From the NCBI GenBank assembly GCA_030672365.1, contig DAOVGM010000055.1, positions 1 to 36,983 on the forward strand: a stretch of DNA of 36,983 bases, written 5' to 3'. Every line of letters starts with the position of its first letter. Positions within the stretch are counted from its first letter, which is position 1. Shown one piece after another: positions 14,744-22,042 of this stretch. The notes beneath the pieces are model-generated. The model saw only the letters and a list, made by a program, of their open reading frames with translations, ran no database searches and was not told where the DNA came from. A program made the position numbers and the translations under genes. Origin of the DNA: Methanomassiliicoccales archaeon. GTDB taxonomy: Archaea; Thermoplasmatota; Thermoplasmata; SG8-5; JAGLSY01.

Positions 14744-16219
14744 GTGATGGCAATATTACCAATACTGCTGCTCATAATCGGAGCATACCTGGCCTTCATG
14801 GCCGGCAGGCTCAAGCCGGCTAACAAGATGGCCGCGGGAGCAGTCGCGTCGGCATTCGCACTCCTGAGCTTCATAGTCACATTACTGTTGGCTATGCGGG
14901 TGTGGGACGGTGAACTTATATCCTGCACGATAGGCGGCACAATAATCGTCGCCGACGCCCTCGGAATCATGCTGGCCCTTATCGCGACGGCCATGGTAAC
15001 GCTCATTTCGGTCTACTCGATGAGCTACATGAAGCACGACACGAGGCTGGAGAGTTACTATTCACTCTTGCTTCTCATGGTCGCCGGCATACTCGGGATC
15101 GGGTTCGCCAGCGACTTGTTCCTGATGTTCGTGTTCTTCGAGCTGATGGCTGTTTCCTCCTACGCTCTGGTCACGTTCAGAAAGCACAGGAAGGACGCGG
15201 TCGAGGCAGGCATGAAATACGTAATTCTGAGCGCTGCCGGCTCTGCAATCGCACTCTTCGGAATCTCGCTGATGTACGGCCAGACAGGCTCGCTCGAGAT
15301 AGCCACAGTGGCGAACGGCCTCAGGGACAACATGGTCTCGCTCATAGGCGTGGTTATGGTCATTATCGGTTTCGGTGTGAAGGCAGCTATCGTACCATTA
15401 CACACCTGGCTGCCGGACGCACACTCGGCAGCACCGTCGGGAATAAGCGCCATGCTGTCCGGAATAGTGATACAGGCAGGCTTCATAGCACTCTTCAAGG
15501 CATTACTGGCCTTCACCGAGACCAACATATCGGTGGGCAACCTTTTGGTCGGCCTGGCACTCGTTACGATGACTGTCGGCAACCTGCTGGCTTTCGTGCA
15601 GATTTCTGTCAAACGCGCTGACCTGAAGAGGGTGCTGGCCTACTCAAGCATCGCGCAGATGGGCTACATCATTCTCGGCATCGGCTTATGGATGGAATAC
15701 AACACGGAAATCGGCTTGCAAGGCGGTCTGTTCCACATAATGACACACGCCTTCATGAAGGGGCTGGCCTTTTTGTGCGCCGGCCTCATCATCTACAGGC
15801 TGGGGACAAGGGAATTGAAGAAGATGAGAGGTATCGGGCACCTGATGCCCGTGACCGCATTCTGCTTCACGATTGCGGCGCTGTCTCTTGCGGGCCTCCC
15901 CCCGTTAAGCGGTTTCATGAGCGAATGGATGATATTCCGAGCAGGCATCGACGCCTGCAGCATAATCGGCTTCTGGGGAATACTCATAACCTTCATCGCG
16001 GTGCTGAATTCCATAATCTCGATGGGCTACTACCTGCCAATCATCAGGACGTTCTTCCTCAAGCCGAACCGGAAGTTCGTGGGAGTCAAGGAAACGCCGA
16101 AGCTCATGATGATTCCGATAATAGTCATGACCGCGATAACCATAACTCTGGGTGTCTGGCCAGAGCTGGGCCTGAAGGCTATTGCACCGGTTGTGACAGC
16201 CCTGTTAGGAGGTGTCTGA
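14744..16219 (+). CDS. NuoM/NuoN/MrpD-like antiporter subunit
   Basis: A 491-residue antiporter-like membrane subunit. Motifs include HTWLPDAHSAAPSGISAMLSG, KRVLAYSSIAQMGYI and FMTHAFMKGLAFLCAG-type helices (here HIMTHAFMKGLAFLCAG). The SAAPSGISAMLSG version is closer to MrpD/MbhH/NuoN than to NuoL. The start is either the GTG at 14744 or the adjacent ATG at 14747; a GGGGGGTG run in the end of the NuoL-like gene serves both. Together with the NuoL-like gene the operon codes for two antiporter-like units, fewer than the three of complex I. Confidence 0.92.
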   Translation: MMAILPILLLIIGAYLAFMAGRLKPANKMAAGAVASAFALLSFIVTLLLAMRVWDGELISCTIGGTIIVADALGIMLALIATAMVTLISVYSMSYMKHDTRLESYYSLLLLMVAGILGIGFASDLFLMFVFFELMAVSSYALVTFRKHRKDAVEAGMKYVILSAAGSAIALFGISLMYGQTGSLEIATVANGLRDNMVSLIGVVMVIIGFGVKAAIVPLHTWLPDAHSAAPSGISAMLSGIVIQAGFIALFKALLAFTETNISVGNLLVGLALVTMTVGNLLAFVQISVKRADLKRVLAYSSIAQMGYIILGIGLWMEYNTEIGLQGGLFHIMTHAFMKGLAFLCAGLIIYRLGTRELKKMRGIGHLMPVTAFCFTIAALSLAGLPPLSGFMSEWMIFRAGIDACSIIGFWGILITFIAVLNSIISMGYYLPIIRTFFLKPNRKFVGVKETPKLMMIPIIVMTAITITLGVWPELGLKAIAPVVTALLGGV

Positions 16220-16220
16220 A

Positions 16221-16574
16221 ATGGATTGGCAACTGTTATTCACACCGTTGTTTGTCTTCCTGGTATTCCTCTTCGTGAGTGCATCAATCTACTGGTTCGG
16301 AGGGAAGCTGGCCCTGAAAGGGGGCCCACAATCGGACCACAAACTGAGCACATATGCCTGCGGTGAAGAAGTTGAAGGCGGGAAGTTCCAGCAATCCTTT
16401 ACGCTGTTTCACGTAGCCTTCATCTTCACGATATTCCACATAGCGGCGTTGATAATAGTGACGATGTCGAATCTGGCCGAACCGGAAAACTACCTTTACG
16501 GGCTGTTGTTCGTCGGGGGCCTGGTAATCGCCGCGGCGGCGCTCATAACCTCAGGAGGTGTCAAACATGCTTGA
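16221..16574 (+). CDS. NuoA/FpoA-like membrane subunit
   Basis: A 117-residue protein with three transmembrane helices. The first loop contains the NuoA-type YACGEE segment before the second helix. In NuoA/FpoA the second helix has the acidic FDxE motif; here the equivalent is FTIFHIAAL, so both acidic residues appear to be lost. The ATG at 16221 follows GGAGGTG at ideal spacing; the GTG at 16212 is part of that ribosome-binding site and is rejected as start. NuoA-like subunits are typical of complex I and Fpo but are generally missing from group 4 hydrogenases, so its presence beside an intact NiFe site is notable. Confidence 0.8.
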   Translation: MDWQLLFTPLFVFLVFLFVSASIYWFGGKLALKGGPQSDHKLSTYACGEEVEGGKFQQSFTLFHVAFIFTIFHIAALIIVTMSNLAEPENYLYGLLFVGGLVIAAAALITSGGVKHA

Positions 16575-16998
16575 GAAACTCGTGACCTGGTCAAGGGTAA
16601 AATCGCCCTGGGTCCTGCACATGAACACCGGCAGCTGCAACGGCTGCGACATCGAGATCATAGCGGCACTCATGCCGAGATTTGACGCGGAGCGCTTCGG
16701 CGTCCTGCTCAAAGCAACCCCGAGACACGCGGACGTTCTTCTGTGTACTGGTGCCGTATCAGGGCAAATGAAGGATCGGTTAATCAAGATATACGAACAG
16801 ATGCCTGAGCCCAAGTTTGTAGTGACCATTGGCGAGTGCGCTATCAGCGGGGCAGGTTTCGACGGTGCATACAACGTGGAAGGAGGCATTGACAAGGTGA
16901 TTCCGGTCAACGCTCACATACCCGGCTGTCCGCCCAAACCGGAGGCAATACTGGACGGCGTGGTAAAACTTCTTACCGCCATTAAAGGAGGTGACTGA
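16567..16998 (+). CDS. [NiFe] hydrogenase small subunit, group 4 (NuoB-like)
   Basis: A 143-residue iron-sulfur subunit that carries the proximal [4Fe-4S] cluster between ferredoxin input and the active site. The four ligands are visible: the CNGC pair in TGSCNGCDIE, the single Cys in TIGECAIS, and the Cys in HIPGCPPKPE. It is short, as in Ech/Mbh/Nuo-type group 4 small subunits, without the extra clusters of uptake hydrogenases. AGGAGGTG precedes the ATG at 16567, and the preceding gene's stop lies inside the first codons (overlap of 8 bases). Confidence 0.94.
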   Translation: MLEKLVTWSRVKSPWVLHMNTGSCNGCDIEIIAALMPRFDAERFGVLLKATPRHADVLLCTGAVSGQMKDRLIKIYEQMPEPKFVVTIGECAISGAGFDGAYNVEGGIDKVIPVNAHIPGCPPKPEAILDGVVKLLTAIKGGD

Positions 16999-16999
16999 G

Positions 17000-17458
17000 A
17001 TGGTTGAGGAACAACTGGTCGAGCAATTAACGAACAGTCTGAGAGGACTTCAGCAAGGAATCGAGGCGAAGATGCCCCGGCGCGTTTATGTGGACATCCC
17101 GAGAGAATCTCTACTGGATGTCGCCAAGATACTGAAGGACGACTTCGACGGATATCACATCTCGACGATAACGGCCATCGACGCCGGCGAGAATTTCGAA
17201 CTACTGTATCACATAATTGTCGGTGCAGCCTGCGTGACTCTCAGGACCAAGGTGCCGAGGAACAACCCCACCATCGAGACACTGACACCAGTACTGCCCG
17301 GCGCCGTTCTTTTCGAGAGGGAGGCCCACGACATCATGGGCATCATATTCAAAGGACACCCGGACATGAGGGTTCTGTTGCTTCCCGACAGTTGGGGCAA
17401 CAAAGGCCATCCGCTCCGCAAGGACTGGGTCGACCCCAGGAAAGGAGGTGGTCAGTGA
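17000..17458 (+). CDS. Hydrogenase subunit, NuoC/EchD-like
   Basis: A 152-residue soluble subunit of the peripheral arm. The conserved block FEREAHDIMGIIFKGHPD followed by LLLPDSW is the signature of the complex I 30-kDa (NuoC) family. It scaffolds the large and small subunits and has no cofactor of its own. The ATG at 17000 lies two bases after the small-subunit stop and is preceded by AAAGGAGGTGA. The GTG at 16991 is part of that ribosome-binding site and is not used. The stop overlaps the next ATG by one base. Confidence 0.92.
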   Translation: MVEEQLVEQLTNSLRGLQQGIEAKMPRRVYVDIPRESLLDVAKILKDDFDGYHISTITAIDAGENFELLYHIIVGAACVTLRTKVPRNNPTIETLTPVLPGAVLFEREAHDIMGIIFKGHPDMRVLLLPDSWGNKGHPLRKDWVDPRKGGGQ

Positions 17459-18639
17459 TGGCGAAATTAACGATACCCATCGGACCGCAACATCCCGCGC
17501 TCAAAGAGCCGGAAAAGTTCATGATTACAGTCGAAGGCGAGACAGTGGTCGATGCCGACGTTCGAATCGGCCACATGCACCGCGGTCTGGAGAAGATGTT
17601 CGAAAACCGGACCTACATGCAATTGATTCACGCAACAGAGAGAATCTGCGGAATATGCTCGTTCACGCACTCCACCAACTTCTGCCAGAACGTCGAGTAC
17701 ATCCTTGGCACCGACCCGCCGCCGCGTGGTCTGTACCTAAGGACGATAATGAACGAATGGGAGAGAATTCACAGCCATCTTTTGTGGCTGGGAATCGCCG
17801 GCCACGAGATGGGTTTTGATACACTTCTCATGTGGTCCTGGGATGACAGGGAAGAGATTCTCAACCTTTTCGAGGACATTACCGGTAACAGGGTAACTCA
17901 CGCGTACAACACAATAGGAGGCGTCCGCAGGGACATATCGGACGCCCAGATACAGAGATCGCTGAGAGTTCACGACTATCTGCTCGAGAGAATGGACGCA
18001 TACGTTCACGTTGCTTTGAACGAAAAGACGGTCCTTAAGAGGACCCAGGGAGTCGGCATTCTCACGACCGAAGATGCAAAACGGCTTTGCGCAGTCGGTC
18101 CGCGCTTGAGGGCTTCGAACATCAGCTATGACGTTCGAAAGAACGACCCCTACGCGGCCTATGACCAGATACCATGGGAAGTCATTACCTGCGACACGCT
18201 GGACGTCCATGCACAACTGGTCGTCAGAGCACTGGAGATAATCGAAGCCATCAAGATGTGCAAGTACATGCTCGAGAACTTGCCGGCCGGTGACATTCGC
18301 ATCAAGGTGCCGAGAAAGGTTCCCGAAGGCGAGGCAATAAGCCGCACCGAGGCCCCGAGAGGTGAGGACTTACACTATCTCAAAAGCAACGGAACGGACA
18401 AGCCAGAGAGGTTGAAGGTCCGTGCACCGACACTTGCCAACATACTCAATGTCGCCCACGTACTCAAGGGCGCCAACATCGCGGACGTGCCGATGATTGT
18501 GGCAGGCATCGACCCCTGCATGGGCTGCATGGACCGCGTGTTGATTGTCGACAGCGAAAAGGAGACCAGCCGGGTTTGGGACAGGGAACAGCTGCGCAAA
18601 TATTCAATCGACTGGTATGAAAAGGAGGCGTTCAGATGA
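17458..18639 (+). CDS. [NiFe] hydrogenase large subunit, group 4 (NuoD-like)
   Basis: A 393-residue catalytic subunit. Both cysteine pairs that hold the NiFe(CN)2CO centre are present: RICGIC at 62-67 (Cys64, Cys67) and DPCMGC at 352-357 (Cys354, Cys357). In complex I NuoD these are lost, so this is a hydrogenase rather than a quinone-only enzyme. After DPCMGCMDR a 33-residue tail follows. In E. coli HycE a similar tail is removed after the Arg by HycI, and a HycI-like protease gene closes this operon, so maturation by tail removal is likely. The start ATG at 17458 has AAAGGAGGTG upstream; an in-frame ATG at 17392 lies inside the NuoC-like gene and is rejected. Confidence 0.96.
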   Translation: MAKLTIPIGPQHPALKEPEKFMITVEGETVVDADVRIGHMHRGLEKMFENRTYMQLIHATERICGICSFTHSTNFCQNVEYILGTDPPPRGLYLRTIMNEWERIHSHLLWLGIAGHEMGFDTLLMWSWDDREEILNLFEDITGNRVTHAYNTIGGVRRDISDAQIQRSLRVHDYLLERMDAYVHVALNEKTVLKRTQGVGILTTEDAKRLCAVGPRLRASNISYDVRKNDPYAAYDQIPWEVITCDTLDVHAQLVVRALEIIEAIKMCKYMLENLPAGDIRIKVPRKVPEGEAISRTEAPRGEDLHYLKSNGTDKPERLKVRAPTLANILNVAHVLKGANIADVPMIVAGIDPCMGCMDRVLIVDSEKETSRVWDREQLRKYSIDWYEKEAFR

Positions 18640-19622
18640 ATATTGTTGAATCGTTAGTCTACATGCTCATATTCCCGGGCTTCCTGTTCCTCACGAGCTA
18701 CGCTTTCTTCGCCCAATACATCGACAGAAAGTTATACGCCCGCTTCCAGAAAAGGGTCGGGCCCCCGTTCATCCAGCCGATCGCCGATTTCATAAAACTG
18801 ATGTCGAAGGAGGACGTCGTGCCGAAAGCAGCGGACAAGAGAATGTTCACACTGGCTCCGATAGTAGGATTGGCCGCAGTAATCACAGCCTTCATGTACA
18901 TCCCGATTGCCTGGGAATCATCCCTGCTTCCGTCATTCGAGGGCGACCTGATAGTCGTGCTCTACCTGCTAACAATCCCGACGCTGGCTTTGTTCCTGGC
19001 CGGGTGGACATCCGGCAATCCGTTCGGCCAAGTAGGCTCGATGCGTGCCATCACCCAGATGATTTCATATGAAATACCGTTCTTCATGGCATTGCTGGCT
19101 CCGGCGCTCATAGTCGGAAGCTGGAGTTTCGGGAACATAGTGACAGACCAGATGAACGGCATCTGGCTGATTTTCCTGGCGCCGATCGCGTTCATAGTCG
19201 CGATCATCACTTTGCAGGGAAAGTTGGAGAGGCTTCCGTTCGATATACCGGAGGCGGAGACAGAAATCGTCGGCGGCCCGTTGACAGAATATTCAGGCCG
19301 CAGGCTGGCTCTGTTCAAAGCCATGCTGGACATCGAGATGGTTGTCGGCGCGTCGGTTATCACGGCCCTGTTCCTGGGCGGACCGCACCTGTTCATCGAC
19401 TTCAGCGGATTGCCGCTGGCCCCGTACCTGCCGTTCATCATCGGCGTCATCATCTTCTTCGTGAAGGTTCTGGCGGTGATACTTATCCTCACACTCATCA
19501 AATCGGTGGTTGCCAGGTACAGGATAGACCAGATGGTCACGCTGTCTTACAGGTGGATGGTCTCGCTGGCGGTGGTTCAGCTCGTGATAATCATACTCGC
19601 GAAGTACATGGGGTGGTTATAG
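18636..19622 (+). CDS. NuoH/MbhM-like membrane anchor subunit
   Basis: A 328-residue, about eight-helix membrane protein that joins the peripheral hydrogenase arm to the ion-pumping arm. It contains the NuoH hallmark loop KLERLPFDIPEAETEIVGG followed by PLTEYSGRRLALF, with the conserved Glu/Asp cluster near the quinone- or NiFe-proximal site. QKRVGPP near residues 38-44 is also typical. Its ATG overlaps the large-subunit stop (ATGA), and a GGAGG run precedes it. The 4Fe-4S subunit starts immediately after its stop. Confidence 0.95.
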   Translation: MNIVESLVYMLIFPGFLFLTSYAFFAQYIDRKLYARFQKRVGPPFIQPIADFIKLMSKEDVVPKAADKRMFTLAPIVGLAAVITAFMYIPIAWESSLLPSFEGDLIVVLYLLTIPTLALFLAGWTSGNPFGQVGSMRAITQMISYEIPFFMALLAPALIVGSWSFGNIVTDQMNGIWLIFLAPIAFIVAIITLQGKLERLPFDIPEAETEIVGGPLTEYSGRRLALFKAMLDIEMVVGASVITALFLGGPHLFIDFSGLPLAPYLPFIIGVIIFFVKVLAVILILTLIKSVVARYRIDQMVTLSYRWMVSLAVVQLVIIILAKYMGWL

Positions 19623-19964
19623 ATGAAGAGACCAGGAGTGATGATAGGCGCCGTTCTCGGCCGTCTTACGAAGAAACCAGTGACCGTGCTGTTCCCGTTC
19701 GAGGAATCGCCGGCCGAGCCCGGGTACAGGGGTCAGATGAACTTCGACAACGACAAGTGCATAAGCTGCGGGATGTGCGCCAAGGATTGCCCCTCCTTCG
19801 CCTGCGTGATGGAGGAAATCGACGGCAAGAAGAGGCCGGTGTTCTACCTGGACAGGTGCATGTTCTGCGGCCAATGCGAGGAATCGTGCCCGAAGGACGC
19901 AATCGAGATGACCACGAAGTACGACCTGGCCCACCTTCCGGGCGACGAACCTATAGTGAAATGA
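19623..19964 (+). CDS. Hydrogenase ferredoxin-like subunit (NuoI/MbhN-like)
   Basis: A 113-residue protein with two [4Fe-4S] motifs of the CxxCxxCxxxCP type: CISCGMCAKDCP (about 46-57) and CMFCGQCEESCP (about 80-91). It passes electrons between external ferredoxin and the small subunit in group 4 hydrogenases and in NuoI of complex I. It directly follows the NuoH-like gene, with ATG next to its stop TAG. With no NuoE/F/G in the operon, ferredoxin is the likeliest electron partner. Confidence 0.94.
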   Translation: MKRPGVMIGAVLGRLTKKPVTVLFPFEESPAEPGYRGQMNFDNDKCISCGMCAKDCPSFACVMEEIDGKKRPVFYLDRCMFCGQCEESCPKDAIEMTTKYDLAHLPGDEPIVK

Positions 19965-19980
19965 GTATGGTTGGATATCT

Positions 19981-20481
19981 ATGATATTCACTATATCCAT
20001 GACATCCATGGACGTCCTGGCAGAGGTCGACAACGTGTTGACCAACCTAAAGCATGCCGTAATCGTAGGCATAGGCAACGAACTGAACGGGGACGACGGC
20101 TTTGGGATTTACCTGTCGGAAAAACTATCGACCAGCTTGAAGTCCGCAAAGGTTTTTGTCACACACACCGCGCCGGAGAATTTCGTCAGCAGCATCGTTA
20201 AGGAAAGGCCCAGCCATGTCATCTTTCTCGACGTGGCTGCTTTCGACGGAGCACCGGGCACGATAAGACTGTTGACAACGGACGACCTGGCCAGAATAGA
20301 GGCCGCAACACATCGAATCCCGCTTTCGAAGATAATAGAAAGGCTGCTGTCATTCCACGAATGCCGGATAGTCATAATCGGCGTCCAGCCCCGTTCGATG
20401 GACGTCGGCGCAGGTTTATCCCCTGAGGTCCGGACAGCCGCAGACGAACTTCTTGACATCCTTTGCCGGATATTACGTTGA
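19981..20481 (+). CDS. Hydrogenase maturation protease (HycI-like, M52)
   Basis: A 166-residue endopeptidase that trims the C-terminal tail of the large subunit after nickel insertion. The family motif GIGNELNGDDGFG holds the nickel-sensing Glu and Asp, and VIFLDVAAFDGAPG carries the next conserved Asp. The N-terminus before the motif is about 25 residues longer than typical. The true start may be ATG 20008, which gives MDVLAEVDNVL as N-terminus. It is the last gene of the hydrogenase operon, 16 bases after the NuoI-like gene, which fits the uncleaved tail seen on the large subunit. Confidence 0.9.
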   Translation: MIFTISMTSMDVLAEVDNVLTNLKHAVIVGIGNELNGDDGFGIYLSEKLSTSLKSAKVFVTHTAPENFVSSIVKERPSHVIFLDVAAFDGAPGTIRLLTTDDLARIEAATHRIPLSKIIERLLSFHECRIVIIGVQPRSMDVGAGLSPEVRTAADELLDILCRILR

Positions 20482-20483
20482 TT

Positions 20484-20517
20484 CACCCCCGGCCTAAAGA
20501 CCGGGGAGTTCTCGACC
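20484..20517. repeat. Hairpin resembling an IS200/IS605-type right end or terminator
   Basis: CCCCGG (20487-20492) pairs with CCGGGG (20501-20506) around CCTAAAGA, followed by AGTTCTCGA. The CCTAAAG hairpin plus TTCTCGA tail resembles the 3' ends of archaeal IS605-type elements, but no tnpA or tnpB is nearby. It may simply terminate the hydrogenase operon. Confidence 0.4.
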
Positions 20518-20561
20518 AGTTGCACTAAACTCAACTGCCGCATTACAAATTAGGGGATTTA

Positions 20562-20570
20562 GTTTATATA
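20562..20570 (+). promoter_or_regulatory. TATA-like promoter of glutamate dehydrogenase
   Basis: GTTTATATA lies about 50 bases before the gdhA ATG at 20618. A TGAGGAGAGTGAG ribosome-binding region follows, so a short leader is expected. Confidence 0.65.
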
Positions 20571-20617
20571 GCAAATGCAAATTCCCACCTCACTCGTAAC
20601 TTGAGGAGAGTGAGAAC

Positions 20618-21952
20618 ATGACAGAGGAGCTAAATCCATTTAAGATAGCACAGCAGCAACTGGACAAAGTCGCTGGCTTGCTGAATTTGAAGAAAGGCAT
20701 CCATGAATATCTGAGATACCCGCACCGAGAACTGACAGTAAACTTTCCGGTGAAGATGGACAATGGAGACATCAAGGAATTCACAGGCTACAGAGTTCAA
20801 TACAACAATGCCCGGGGTCCCTGCAAGGGCGGTATACGATATCACTGGAACGTATCGCTGGACGAGGTCAGGGCGCTGGCTGCCTGGATGACATGGAAAA
20901 CTGCGGTCGTCGGCATACCTTACGGCGGTGCCAAAGGCGGCGTTATCTGCAACCCAAAGGAAATGTCACAGGGCGAACTTGAAAGGATGACAAGGCGTTT
21001 CACAGCCGAGATTTCGCCGATAATCGGGCCCGAGAGGGACATTCCGGCACCCGACGTCTATACCGATGCTCAAACGATGGCCTGGATAATGGACACTTAC
21101 AGCATGATCAAAGGCTACAGCGTTCCCGGTGTGGTGACAGGAAAACCACTTCACATCGGCGGCTCTTTGGGAAGGAACGAAGCCACTGCCAGAGGCTGCA
21201 TGTTCGTTGTCCGGGAAGCCCTCCAGAAGACGGATTATAAGGTATGTTCTCCCGAGGAGTGGAGGCAAAGAGAAACTTATGAGGACAAACCCCTGCCAGA
21301 TGGAGACGAAGGTGGGGGCTACCACTTCGACGACACCGTGGTGGCTGTTCAGGGATTCGGAAACGCCGGCTCCATCGCCGCGAAGCTCATTTCGGACAAG
21401 GGCGGTCGCATAATCGCTGTCAGTGATAGCAAAGGCGGTATTTTGAACAAAGATGGCCTGGACATAGATGCCGTGTTGGAGCACAAAGCCAGCACCGGAA
21501 CGGTTCAAGGATTTGAGGGCGCCGAGAACCTCGAGCCAAAAGCCGTATTAGAGGTCAAGTGCGACGTTCTTATTCCCGCAGCTCTCGAGAATCAGATAAC
21601 CAAAGAAAATGCGGACAATATAAAAGCCAAGATTGTGGCGGAGGCAGCCAACGGTCCGACGACCCCGGAGGCGGACAGAATTCTCTACGAGAAGGGAATC
21701 ACTGTCATTCCGGACATTCTGGCCAATGCCGGCGGTGTGACTGTTTCATACTTCGAATGGGTGCAGAGCCTTCAATCGTTCTTCTGGTCCGAGAGGGACG
21801 TGAACATGCGGCTCAAGGGCATCATGGTCAAGGCCTATGATGATGTTACGGGCATGTGCCAGACGGAAAACGTGGACATGAGAACCGGCGCTTACATGGT
21901 GGCAGTTCAACGCGTTGCGGACGCAATCATGCACCGCGGAATATTCCCGTAA
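20618..21952 (+). CDS. gdhA: Glutamate dehydrogenase
   Basis: Catalyses reversible oxidative deamination of glutamate to 2-oxoglutarate and ammonia with NAD(P). The 444-residue protein has the substrate-site block GYRVQYNNARGPCKGGIRYH, the catalytic Lys segment GIPYGGAKGGV, PAPDVYTD, and the Rossmann motif VAVQGFGNAGS. It closes with ILANAGGVTVSYFEWVQ. About 25 residues around 209-233 (SPEEWRQRE...GDEGGGYHF), between the two domains, look like an insertion relative to the common archaeal length of ~415-420. It has its own TATA box and Shine-Dalgarno. It is convergent with the glutamate-synthase-like gene, a pairing that fits ammonia and glutamate handling in a peptide-using organism. Confidence 0.96.
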   Translation: MTEELNPFKIAQQQLDKVAGLLNLKKGIHEYLRYPHRELTVNFPVKMDNGDIKEFTGYRVQYNNARGPCKGGIRYHWNVSLDEVRALAAWMTWKTAVVGIPYGGAKGGVICNPKEMSQGELERMTRRFTAEISPIIGPERDIPAPDVYTDAQTMAWIMDTYSMIKGYSVPGVVTGKPLHIGGSLGRNEATARGCMFVVREALQKTDYKVCSPEEWRQRETYEDKPLPDGDEGGGYHFDDTVVAVQGFGNAGSIAAKLISDKGGRIIAVSDSKGGILNKDGLDIDAVLEHKASTGTVQGFEGAENLEPKAVLEVKCDVLIPAALENQITKENADNIKAKIVAEAANGPTTPEADRILYEKGITVIPDILANAGGVTVSYFEWVQSLQSFFWSERDVNMRLKGIMVKAYDDVTGMCQTENVDMRTGAYMVAVQRVADAIMHRGIFP

Positions 21953-22042
21953 TAAACCACAAGTAGAATACCATAGCCAGCGCGACCGGAAAAAAATAAA
22001 ATTGAAAATGGCAGGGCGGATTTTCGCCCTGCCATGTTTTAT

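Noticed and set aside
13171-14823. 550-codon open frame in another frame of the NuoL-like gene
   Set aside because: The product is Arg/His-rich without membrane segments or motifs, a typical shadow of a GC-biased gene.
12183-19964. Operon read as a quinone-type complex I (Nuo/Fpo)
   Set aside because: The large subunit has both NiFe cysteine pairs, a cleavable-type tail and a HycI-like protease; NuoE/F/G or FpoF/O are absent from the operon.
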